Assembly (NCBI GenBank): GCA_035938215.1
Contig: DASZHC010000251.1
Location: forward strand, 1 to 12,910
Source of the DNA: DASZHC01 sp035938215
GTDB lineage: Bacteria; Verrucomicrobiota; Verrucomicrobiia; Chthoniobacterales; JAFAMB01
Length of the DNA: 12,910 nucleotides
Reading direction: 5' to 3'
In this document: in pieces, positions 6,943 to 12,910 of the stretch
Position numbering within the stretch: the first letter of the stretch is position 1
Layout of the letters: each line of letters opens with the position of its first letter
Notes under the pieces: model-generated
What the model saw: only the letters and a program-made list of their open reading frames with translations
Database searches by the model: none
What the model was told of the DNA's origin: nothing
Made by a program: the position numbers and the translations under genes

Positions 6943-7226
6943 TGAGTGGATAAATTCATTCGCAGGCTGGAATGGTGTTTCAACTACGTTATCTCGCTCG
7001 CTGTTGCAAACCGAAGCAGCGAGGCCGCGCCACAGACCGGCCGAGATCTAACGGGGTCATGTCTCAATTTTCAACATTTGTGGCCCATCCGGCCCAGGTA
7101 AAATTGTTCGGAGTTCGTGGTTATTTTTTGGCGAAGCGAGATTGCGTTGTGATGGGCTGGCGGATAGGGTCCGATCTCCTAGCGGACCGTCGAAAAGGCT
7201 ATTTTCGCTGATGTTCGTCTATTAAT
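6943..7226. other. Gene-free gap upstream of the transporter
   Basis: No credible coding frame on either strand. It should contain the transporter's promoter if that gene is not read through from the acyltransferase gene, but I see no good -35/-10 pair on the minus strand. A small hairpin GGTCCG/CGGACC (7168-7173 with 7183-7188, 9-base loop) is present. The stretch around 7050-7080 looks like degenerate dispersed repeat. Confidence 0.4.
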
Positions 7227-7315
7227 GGGAGGGACGGCCTCCGTGCTGTCCGATTAATCATTTTCAATTCGGGTAGGAAGGAGAAAAATGGGACGGCACG
7301 GAGGCCGTCCCTCCC
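7227..7315. repeat. Large inverted repeat, 26-bp arms
   Basis: The left arm at 7227-7252 starts GGGAGGGACGGCCTCCGTGC; the right arm at 7290-7315 ends GCACGGAGGCCGTCCCTCCC. The arms are complementary over 24 of 26 positions, one exception being a G-T wobble, with a 37-base loop (7253-7289). GC-rich, intergenic and too long for a simple terminator, it has the character of a dispersed REP/MITE-like element. It lies between the acyltransferase-heptosyltransferase gene and the transporter gene and could attenuate transcription between them. Confidence 0.85.
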
Positions 7316-7384
7316 TGGAAATGAACAAAAACACCCTCACGCGAGTTTCTTGCTTCTTTCCTCATTGATCTGCCTCGTAATAAT

Positions 7385-7405
7385 GGCCGGCTCGGAGATC
7401 CGGCC
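7385..7405 (-). terminator. Possible terminator after the fusion gene
   Basis: GGCCGG (7385-7390) and CCGGCC (7400-7405) form a 6-bp GC-only stem with a 9-base loop, about 32 bases past the stop of the minus-strand fusion gene. On that strand it is followed by ATTATTAC, only mildly T-rich, so termination would be partial. Confidence 0.3.
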
Positions 7406-7436
7406 CTGCCTTCCTGTACGTCTAACTCTTTGCCCC

Positions 7437-9386
7437 TCAAGCGCTTCCACCACCAGTTCCTGGAACGCCAGCTAGCCCCCTGGTGCCACGAGCCTGCCTT
7501 GTGCTTGTCACTTTCTCCGCAACCGCCCGGACCACCTCTTCCACCGTTACCGCTTTCATACACCGAAAATCGAGCGGGCATTCTCGCAAGAAGCACGGGC
7601 TGCATTCAACATGATGCCTCAGTATCGTGTGCCCATTGCCGATCGGACCCGTTAACTGGGGTTCCGTGGATCCAAAGATCGATACCGTCGGTACGCCAAG
7701 GAATGCGGCCAAATGCATCGTCCCTGTGTCGTTCGTCAACAGAACTTCGCAGCGTCGTAGCTGTGTAATCAATTCCGACAAAGCAGTGCGTCCGGTCAGA
7801 TCGGTGGCATGTGTCCCCAGGCGTTTCGCTATTTTTTCGGAAATAGAGCGCTCCTTTGCGGTTCCGAAAATAAGCCAATGCAAACCGAGCCGCTCGGAAA
7901 GCTCGCAGGCAGCAGCATCGAATTCAAGCCACCGTTTCGCTGGGCCGTACTCAGCTCCCGGACACAGCCCGGCCAGGCCCGGCTCGGATTTCCAACGGAC
8001 GACTTCAGGCAACGCCTTCGTCAGATCCGCCCCGATCCGCTCAGCAATTCGCAAATAATGCTTCTTCTGATGGCTCAATGGATGTGGCCCTTTCGGTTCG
8101 GGAACCAATTGGTTGACAAAGCCGTTCCTCCAGCAGCGAGAATAACCGACGCGCCGGGGGATACCCGCGAGCCACGCCTCGATGGCGACTCTGGGAGAAT
8201 TGGGAAGCAAGATCGCAACGTCAAAACGATCCCGAATCTTAGATCCGACACGCAAAACGGAGTCTCGCGGATTGAATGTCAAGACCTCGTCGACTTCAGG
8301 AAGCAATCGCCAGAAATCAGCTAATTTCGATTGCGTTAAAATCGTGAGAACACAATCAGGTCGACCATATTTGATCCTGCGCACCGCTTCCGAACTCATG
8401 ACAGCGTCCCCGAGCCAATTGCTGGATCGGATCAAAATTCTGAACGGCTTCAGAACGCTGACATCCCCCGGAGTGCAAACGCCTCTCTTGTACCCCTCAA
8501 GCAAAAATTTTGGCGAAGGCGTTTTCCACCGTTGATGAACCCAGAACCAGTCGCTCGGTCTGCGAATAACCAACGATTCCAAAGCACGATTCACCCGGTG
8601 CATCAGCTCTTCAGTTGATGCTCCCTTCTGCGGAATAAAATCACCCACTTCCAAACGCCATCGAGCCGGTCCGGCAGTGAAAATGGCAACAGGAAGAAGT
8701 TGGGCTCCCGTCTTTTTCGCTAGGATCGCCGGAAGCGGTGTCGTCGACGCCAGACGATCGAAGAACGGAGTCCAAATGCCTTTGTCCCCCGCGTGCTGAT
8801 CGACGAGGACCGCCAGCATGCCGCCGCTCTTCAAAAGATTCGTGCATTGTGCTAGCCCGTGCTGGCGCTCGATCAGTTTCAATCCGGTGCTTCTACGGAC
8901 ACGGCGAACATGTGCATCGATAAAACGGTTTGAAAGCGCCCGATAAACAACACCGTGTGTCCCAGGTCTGACAATTCGCACGGTATAAACAAACAATTCC
9001 CAGTTGCCGATGTGATTGATCGCCCACACGACGCTACCGACGCGGTTCATGCGTTCCTGAATTCGCTCGAGATTTGTTAAATCGAGATATTTCTGAACCG
9101 TTTCCCAAGGCTTACCCATCAAAACCAGGGCGGAGAGAAGGTTCGCCCCAAGATCCATAAAATGGCGCCTGGCGCACCGTTCTACTTCGTGGGAGGACCA
9201 GTCTGGAAAAGCGATCCTTATATTTTCGCACGCCAATCGCCGGTAGGATCGCAAAAGAACATAAGCAATGGCTCCTGCCACCTGCCCGAACCGAAACACG
9301 CCCGCCAACGGAAACAGCCCTAAGAACCAACCAGAAAACCGGTAGGCAAGATAAACGGCAAAATCAAGAGCATCGTTGGCGGCCAT
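7437..9386 (-). CDS. Fused lipid A acyltransferase (LpxL/HtrB-type) and GT9 heptosyltransferase (WaaF-type)
   Basis: A single 649-residue frame joins two enzymes normally encoded apart. Residues about 1-295 are an LpxL/HtrB-type lysophospholipid acyltransferase: an N-terminal membrane helix, the catalytic H-x4-E in NHIGNWELF (His125, Glu130), LVDQHAGDKG (194-203), and the closing WVHQRWK (282-288). Such enzymes add secondary acyl chains to Kdo-lipid A at the inner face of the inner membrane. After a short linker, residues about 315-628 form a GT9 domain as in ADP-heptose:LPS heptosyltransferase II: ILIRSSNWLGDAVMS (317-331), CPGAEYGPAKRW (475-486), TNDTGTMHLAAFLG (551-564), FGSTEPQLTGP (571-581) and the WaaF-like Cys-rich CSPCFLRECPL (595-605). 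Both halves keep their key residues, so both may be active, joining acylation to core-sugar addition. The C-terminal 20 residues (Gly/Arg-rich) look non-essential. The start ATG at 9384-9386 has no clear ribosome site. Confidence 0.92.
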   Translation of the reverse strand: MAANDALDFAVYLAYRFSGWFLGLFPLAGVFRFGQVAGAIAYVLLRSYRRLACENIRIAFPDWSSHEVERCARRHFMDLGANLLSALVLMGKPWETVQKYLDLTNLERIQERMNRVGSVVWAINHIGNWELFVYTVRIVRPGTHGVVYRALSNRFIDAHVRRVRRSTGLKLIERQHGLAQCTNLLKSGGMLAVLVDQHAGDKGIWTPFFDRLASTTPLPAILAKKTGAQLLPVAIFTAGPARWRLEVGDFIPQKGASTEELMHRVNRALESLVIRRPSDWFWVHQRWKTPSPKFLLEGYKRGVCTPGDVSVLKPFRILIRSSNWLGDAVMSSEAVRRIKYGRPDCVLTILTQSKLADFWRLLPEVDEVLTFNPRDSVLRVGSKIRDRFDVAILLPNSPRVAIEAWLAGIPRRVGYSRCWRNGFVNQLVPEPKGPHPLSHQKKHYLRIAERIGADLTKALPEVVRWKSEPGLAGLCPGAEYGPAKRWLEFDAAACELSERLGLHWLIFGTAKERSISEKIAKRLGTHATDLTGRTALSELITQLRRCEVLLTNDTGTMHLAAFLGVPTVSIFGSTEPQLTGPIGNGHTILRHHVECSPCFLRECPLDFRCMKAVTVEEVVRAVAEKVTSTRQARGTRGLAGVPGTGGGSA

Positions 9387-9492
9387 GAGGAAAGGTTCGT
9401 TATCGGCAGGCAGTGTCAGCGGTCAGTGCCAGTTTTCTTCTAGCACCGGCACAGCTGCTCGTCTAACCGCTCATTTTCCGCATCGACATGGC

Positions 9493-9539
9493 GCCGACGG
9501 AGCGGGCGCCCTCCAACTCCAGGGGATCGGCCAGCAATG
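9493..9539. repeat. 47-bp direct repeat, copy 1 (upstream of serine hydrolase)
   Basis: Starts GCCGACGGAGCGGGCGCCCT and ends GATCGGCCAGCAATG. It is identical to 11619-11665 except for one base (A at 9516 against G at 11642), in the same orientation. Its centre contains the palindrome GGGCGCCC. It lies 98 bases before the serine hydrolase start; the rest of the 250-base gap 9387-9636 shows no solid gene. Confidence 0.95.
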
Positions 9540-9622
9540 AACTGTGTGCCGCAATCAGCTCGTCGTCGGTTGCCGGCACGATGAGGGCGCAAGAAGACTT
9601 GCTCGAGGAACGACCATTTGGT

Positions 9623-9627
9623 GAGAG
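9623..9627 (+). promoter_or_regulatory. Weak ribosome binding site of the serine hydrolase
   Basis: GAGAG ends 9 bases before the ATG at 9637. A stop codon (TGA, 9622-9624) in the same frame rules out any longer N-terminus. Confidence 0.4.
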
Positions 9628-9636
9628 TATCAGAAC

Positions 9637-11184
9637 ATGAACACCTGCTCTGTGTTAACAGCGCTTTCTTTTATAGCTCTGGCAGCTGAGGCGGCAGAAG
9701 CGTCTGCGGTAACAGAAGAGAAACTTAACGCGGCCATCCCCGAAATGGAGAAGCTCGCGGAACAGGCCATAGAAAATACAGGTATTCCCGGCATGGCGAT
9801 TGCCGTGGTGTACAAGGATCATGTTTTCTATCTCAAAGGGTTTGGGGTCCGCGAGGTTGGCAAACCGGAACCGGTAGATCCCGATACGACATTTCAACTC
9901 GCTTCGGTGTCCAAGCCGATTGCATCGACGGTGGTCGCGGCACTAGTCGGCGAGAAGGTGGTTAGCTGGGACGACCCGATCATCAAGCACGACCCCGGGT
10001 TCCAGATGTACGATTCCTGGGTGACACATGAAATCACACTACGTGATATGTTCGCTCATAGGAGCGGTTTGCCCGACCATGCGGGTCACCGCCTTGAAGA
10101 CCTGGGTTTTGACCGCACCGCGATTCTGTTTCGGTTGCGTTACCAGAAACCGGACACCAGCTTTCGCTCGCACTACGCCTATACTAACTTCGGATTCACG
10201 GAAGCGGCGACCGCAGCGGCAAAAGCAGCCGGGAAATCCTGGGAAGATCTATCCGCCGAGAAACTTTATCAGCCGCTTGGGATGAAAAACACGAGTTCGC
10301 GATATGCCGACTTTGCTGGGGCCGAAAATCGCGCCCGGGGCCACGTTCTGGTCGATGGCAAGTGGGTCGCGAAATACACCCGAGATCCCGATGCCCAATC
10401 TCCCGCGGGCGGGGTCAGTTCCACCGTGCGCGACATGGCGCAGTGGACGCGCCTGCAGCTCAGCAATGGTAAACTGAACGACAAGCAAATTGTCGATGCG
10501 GAGGCGTTGGCCGAGACACATCGTCCTCAGATCCTGCGGCAGACTCCCAAGGACTCTTCGGTTGACCGAGTTGCCTTTTACGGATTGGGCTGGAATGTGG
10601 ACTATGACGACGAGGGGCGAGTCCGTTTGAATCATTCGGATGGTTTTAACCTCGGCGCGGCGACTGTCGTCAGTTTGTGTCCCTCCGAAGAGCTCGGCAT
10701 TGTCGTGCTGACCAACGCGTACCCCATCGGAGTGCCCGAGGCAATCGGCAAGAGCTTTTTCGACCTGGCGCTGAACGGCAAAGTTGAAAGGGACTGGTTC
10801 CCGCTCTTCAGGCAACTGTTCGTTGCGGCACTTAAACCCGACTATGGCACAGCGACAGACTATTCCGCCCCACCCAAGGCACCATCACCCGCGCTTCCTG
10901 CCGAAGCCTACACCGGCAGCTACGCCAATGATTTATTCGGCCAGATCGAAGTCGCTGAAAAAGATGGCGGATTGCTGCTTCTGCTTGGACCGAGTAAGGA
11001 CGCTTTTCCGTTGGAGCACTTTGACCGCGACGTATTCACCTATCAGCCAGCAAGCGAGAGTGCTTACGGGCCGAGCGCGGTGACATTCACCGTCGGCGCA
11101 GCTGGAAAAGCCGCGGCCGTCGTTATCGAGAATCTCAACGTTGAAGGGCAAGGTTCGTTCACCAGGGTAGCCACCGCCAACTGA
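9637..11184 (+). CDS. Serine hydrolase, class C beta-lactamase/penicillin-binding superfamily, with DUF3471-like C-terminal domain
   Basis: A 515-residue probable exported hydrolase. After a short signal-like segment (1-23, ending AEASA) comes the serine beta-lactamase fold: GIPGMAIAVVYKDHVFYLKG (49-68), the SxxK motif LASVSKP with Ser90 and Lys93, LRDMFAHRSGLP (135-146), the YxN motif AYTNFGF (Tyr182, Asn184), PAGGVSST (256-263), and the third motif as NHSDGFNLGA (332-341), where HSG or HTG is usual. Residues about 423-515 form a beta-rich C-terminal domain of the DUF3471 type. Such proteins act as esterases or D-aminopeptidase-like enzymes, and seldom as true beta-lactamases, so I do not infer antibiotic resistance. 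Oddities: the signal peptide lacks basic residues at its start, and a preceding in-frame stop excludes extension, so the N-terminus may be shortened. The gene stands alone, bracketed by the two 47-bp repeats. Confidence 0.9.
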   Translation: MNTCSVLTALSFIALAAEAAEASAVTEEKLNAAIPEMEKLAEQAIENTGIPGMAIAVVYKDHVFYLKGFGVREVGKPEPVDPDTTFQLASVSKPIASTVVAALVGEKVVSWDDPIIKHDPGFQMYDSWVTHEITLRDMFAHRSGLPDHAGHRLEDLGFDRTAILFRLRYQKPDTSFRSHYAYTNFGFTEAATAAAKAAGKSWEDLSAEKLYQPLGMKNTSSRYADFAGAENRARGHVLVDGKWVAKYTRDPDAQSPAGGVSSTVRDMAQWTRLQLSNGKLNDKQIVDAEALAETHRPQILRQTPKDSSVDRVAFYGLGWNVDYDDEGRVRLNHSDGFNLGAATVVSLCPSEELGIVVLTNAYPIGVPEAIGKSFFDLALNGKVERDWFPLFRQLFVAALKPDYGTATDYSAPPKAPSPALPAEAYTGSYANDLFGQIEVAEKDGGLLLLLGPSKDAFPLEHFDRDVFTYQPASESAYGPSAVTFTVGAAGKAAAVVIENLNVEGQGSFTRVATAN

Positions 11185-11393
11185 CAGAAACCTAACCTGA
11201 CAATCCATAGCTCGTGAAATTTCCAGGCTCTGCAGCCGCTCAGGAAACGGCTCGGAAGAAAATGGAACTTAAATCCAGGCTGAGCGGAGTGAATTCATTC
11301 TTCTTCGATTTGTATAACTATCTTTCGGTTATGATGTGGTTTGCGACGATTGTCAGTTCCATGGCCCGCCGCTTGTCCCGAGCACGCGGGGCA
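11185..11393. other. Gene-free gap after the serine hydrolase
   Basis: No supported gene. A 69-codon plus-strand frame from GTG 11214 runs into the inverted repeat that follows and has no ribosome site. A 5-bp stem AGCCG/CGGCT with a 9-base loop lies near 11230-11250 but lacks a T-run, so no clear terminator for the hydrolase is seen. Confidence 0.4.
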
Positions 11394-11487
11394 GGTAGGG
11401 TCGCATCCAGCACCAGTTTCTAGACGACCCGGAAGGGTGGATTCGAAGTCATTTCAGCAGAAACTGGTGCGGGATCGGACCCCTACC
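11394..11487. repeat. Imperfect inverted repeat, about 28-bp arms
   Basis: The left arm (11394-11421) begins GGTAGGG and ends GCACCAGTTTCT; the right arm (11459-11487) begins AGAAACTGGTGC and ends CCCTACC. The inner 12 bp and outer 7 bp pair perfectly, and the middle is imperfect with one unpaired base. The loop is 37 bases, the same length as in the inverted repeat at 7227-7315, although the sequences differ. It resembles a dispersed REP/MITE-like intergenic element. Confidence 0.8.
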
Positions 11488-11539
11488 AGGTTTTGACATA
11501 ACGCGCGAGTAGGCTCAAGCATCCGAAACAGTTTTGGTT

Positions 11540-11588
11540 GCGGCTGCGCCGCGCTAGGAGCGACGCAGGGCTAGTTCCAGGCTAGTTC
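11540..11588. repeat. Small hairpin and 9-bp direct repeat
   Basis: GCGGC-TGC-GCCGC (11540-11552) forms a short stem. GGCTAGTTC occurs twice in the same orientation, at 11569-11577 and 11580-11588, the second abutting the large hairpin. Part of a repeat-dense stretch running to 11665. Confidence 0.6.
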
Positions 11589-11622
11589 GGCTGCCGTGAG
11601 ACAGCGAGTCTCACGGCAGCCG
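11588..11622. repeat. Perfect 15-bp hairpin
   Basis: CGGCTGCCGTGAGAC (11588-11602) and GTCTCACGGCAGCCG (11608-11622) pair without mismatch around the loop AGCGA. The right arm runs into the second 47-bp repeat copy, sharing its first 4 bases. It lies 77 bases past the xerC/D stop and could end that transcript, but no T-run follows on either strand. Confidence 0.9.
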
Positions 11623-11665
11623 ACGGAGCGGGCGCCCTCCAGCTCCAGGGGATCGGCCAGCAATG
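11619..11665. repeat. 47-bp direct repeat, copy 2 (downstream of serine hydrolase)
   Basis: Same orientation as 9493-9539 and 46/47 identical. It abuts the perfect hairpin on its left and lies 33 bases from the xerC/D stop codon on its right. The two copies enclose 2079 bases containing only the serine hydrolase and other repeats. Confidence 0.95.
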
Positions 11666-11698
11666 GCGTCTATTCCGGTTAGCGATCCTGCCTGCATC

Positions 11699-12628
11699 TC
11701 AGAGGCAACCGTTCTTCTGTGTGCTGCGGGCCCTTGGATGGTATTGCTTGTGAATCGCAAGAAGGCGGCTCTGATCCACATGCGTGTAGATTTGAGTCGT
11801 TGAAATGTCGGCATGCCCCAACAACTCTTGAATGATTCGGAGATCGGCTCCGTTCGCAAGCAGATGGGTAGCGAACGAGTGTCTCAACAAATGAGGATAA
11901 ACGTTGATTTCTGCGCCTGCTGACGCGGCAATTTCTTTCACAATCTGCCAAATCCGTTGTGTCGTTAGTTTTTTGCCGTGACGCGAAAGAAAAATTTCGT
12001 TACCGGTCTTTTTACCCACCAGCGTTATACGTTCGCGCGCGAGGTACTGATCGATGGCCTCGCAAGCTGCACACCCAACCGGCACGAGCCTCGTTTTGGA
12101 GCCCTTACCAATGACTCTGAGAATACGTTCCTTTAGATTGAGATTTTCAAGGCGCGCTCCCGTAAGCTCGCTGATCCGCAGTCCGCTTGAGTAGAATAGC
12201 TCCATGATTGCACGATCGCGCAATGGGAATGGGCGGTCCGACAAGTCAGCCTCCAGCAAGCGCTTTACCTCCACTTGATTCATTGTTTCCGGAAGATAGC
12301 GTACCAATCGCGGCAATGGAAGCAGTTCGGCCGGATCATTCCCGACCAGCGATCGCATCCTCAGGAATCGGAAAAACACCTTGATCGCCACAACCACAAG
12401 CTTCATGGAAGCCGGAGCCAGGCCTTTAGCTTTCTCATAACCCAGAAACTCCGTCAGGTCCGCGGTGACGATTCGGATCGGCGAATGGATCTGTTTCGTT
12501 CTGTTCGCCCAGCTCGCCAGTTCCTCAAGTGAACGCCGCGTCGAAAGTTGATAGTTGTCCGAGAGGCCTCTCTCGGTCGCCAGGTAAAGAAGGAATTGGT
12601 CAATGGCTTCTGCGAAATCGATATCCAC
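11699..12628 (-). CDS. xerD: Tyrosine recombinase XerC/XerD family
   Basis: A 309-residue tyrosine recombinase, close to the usual 295-305 for Xer proteins. XerC and XerD act together at dif with FtsK to resolve chromosome dimers. The N-terminal SAM-like core-binding domain spans about 5-95 (FLLYLATERGLSDNYQLSTR, FLGYEKAKGL) and the catalytic domain about 110-300. The full catalytic set is visible: Arg151 in SGLRISEL, Lys175 in GKGSKTR, His246 and Arg249 in PHLLRHSFATHLL, His272 in LLGHADIS and the nucleophile Tyr281 in IYTHV. Spacing matches XerD (its Arg148, Lys172, His244, Arg247, His270, Tyr279) within 2-3 residues. XerC is not excluded, and an integrase role is possible given the tRNA next to it, but there are no other phage or island genes. 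The start is GTG at 12626-12628; an in-frame stop lies five codons upstream. Confidence 0.9.
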   Translation of the reverse strand: MDIDFAEAIDQFLLYLATERGLSDNYQLSTRRSLEELASWANRTKQIHSPIRIVTADLTEFLGYEKAKGLAPASMKLVVVAIKVFFRFLRMRSLVGNDPAELLPLPRLVRYLPETMNQVEVKRLLEADLSDRPFPLRDRAIMELFYSSGLRISELTGARLENLNLKERILRVIGKGSKTRLVPVGCAACEAIDQYLARERITLVGKKTGNEIFLSRHGKKLTTQRIWQIVKEIAASAGAEINVYPHLLRHSFATHLLANGADLRIIQELLGHADISTTQIYTHVDQSRLLAIHKQYHPRARSTQKNGCL

Positions 12629-12725
12629 TTGGCCGACAATTTACGGGGTTTTCATCCGCGTTGCGACGCGAAAAAACAGCTTGAGATCCCGCGACTTCGT
12701 GGCACCCTTGATTCCCATTCTCAAA

Positions 12726-12799
12726 GCGGGCATAGCTTAATGGTAAAGCTCCAGCCTTCCAAGCTGGCTATGAGGGTTCGATTCCCTTTGCCCGCTCCA
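12726..12799 (+). tRNA. tRNA-Gly (anticodon TCC)
   Basis: All cloverleaf parts fold: acceptor GCGGGCA (12726-12732) with TGCCCGC (12789-12795), D stem GCT/AGC (12735-12749), anticodon stem CCAGC/GCTGG around loop CTTCCAA with anticodon TCC at 12758-12760, a 4-base variable loop, and T arm GAGGG-TTCGATT-CCCTT. The discriminator is T (12796) and CCA is encoded (12797-12799). It reads GGA and, by wobble, GGG codons. It is divergent from xerC/D with a 97-base gap in which no clear promoter was found. Confidence 0.97.
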
Positions 12800-12910
12800 A
12801 GTCGCTCATAATCAATCGCTTACGGTGAATAAAATTCGCTGATAGATGCCGAGTCAGAACACTTTTTCAGAAAAAGCCTCTATCTGTTTATTAGCGTTTA
12901 CCAGTGTAAT

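Noticed and set aside
9488..9640. 50-codon plus-strand frame whose stop overlaps the serine hydrolase start as ATGA, suggesting translational coupling
   Set aside because: Its first third is the 47-bp repeat, the product is low-complexity Ser/Ala/Arg, and no ribosome site precedes it.
11214..11423. Plus-strand 69-codon frame from GTG with a hydrophobic stretch (NYLSVMMWFATIVSSMA)
   Set aside because: There is no ribosome site, and the last part is encoded by the inverted repeat at 11394; a chance frame is the simpler reading.
11699..12799. Integrated island signature (tyrosine recombinase next to a tRNA gene)
   Set aside because: The recombinase matches housekeeping XerC/D in length and motifs, it is divergent from the tRNA, no repeat of the tRNA 3' end was found in the window, and no phage or cargo genes are present.
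3653..12836. 13-base word ACGGTGAATAAAA shared by the smpB 3' gap and the right end
   Set aside because: About one such match is expected by chance in a window of this size.
12862..12876. CTTTTT-CAG-AAAAAG stem as terminator of tRNA-Gly
   Set aside because: The stem is purely A/T apart from one pair, is 60 bases past the tRNA and is not followed by a T-run.
1..12910. CRISPR array, defence system, riboswitch or dif site
   Set aside because: No regularly spaced repeats with spacers, no recognisable defence genes, and no dif-like 28-mer or riboswitch-like leader were seen on reading both strands.

Overview
The window is chromosomal DNA from a Gram-negative bacterium. It carries lipid A/LPS-type enzymes, lipoproteins and Sec signal peptides. 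Housekeeping genes (tgt, rpoZ, smpB, xerC/D, tRNA-Gly) sit beside several dispersed intergenic repeats. The closest fit is Verrucomicrobiota, probably a soil lineage. That placement is an inference from the style of the intergenic repeats, a lipid A acyltransferase-heptosyltransferase fusion and moderate GC content; no marker gene in the window proves it.

Layout. Positions 1-192 hold the 5' end of a minus-strand gene for a small exported protein with a VirB2/TrbC-pilin-like shape, cut by the window edge. Positions 193-738 hold no intact gene but contain a decayed minus-strand coding fragment (388-597). A plus-strand block follows: a small acidic exported protein (739-1032), tgt (1149-2282), an unrecognised exported protein with a charged tail (2286-2795), rpoZ (2887-3102) and smpB (3130-3591). 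This block serves tRNA modification, transcription and trans-translation. A heptamer tandem repeat lies just after smpB.

From 3675 to 9386 three minus-strand genes read right to left. The first is a 649-aa fusion of an LpxL/HtrB-type acyltransferase with a GT9 heptosyltransferase. The second is an 854-aa MMPL/RND-family transporter resembling HpnN-type lipid exporters. The third is a DUF4136 lipoprotein. Together they suggest building or trafficking of outer-membrane lipids. The 494-base gap between the first two genes contains a large 26-bp-arm inverted repeat (7227-7315).

From 9387 to 11698 a single plus-strand class C beta-lactamase-like serine hydrolase (9637-11184) lies between two copies of a 47-bp direct repeat (9493-9539 and 11619-11665; 46/47 identical). 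The downstream gap also holds an imperfect inverted repeat (11394-11487) and a perfect 15-bp hairpin (11588-11622). A XerC/XerD tyrosine recombinase on the minus strand (11699-12628) and a divergent tRNA-Gly(TCC) with encoded CCA (12726-12799) close the window. The last 110 bases hold nothing I can identify.

Most of the window is ordinary housekeeping. The points most worth a second look are the acyltransferase-heptosyltransferase fusion with its transporter and lipoprotein neighbours, the repeat-flanked serine hydrolase, and the cryptic gene remnant at 388-597.
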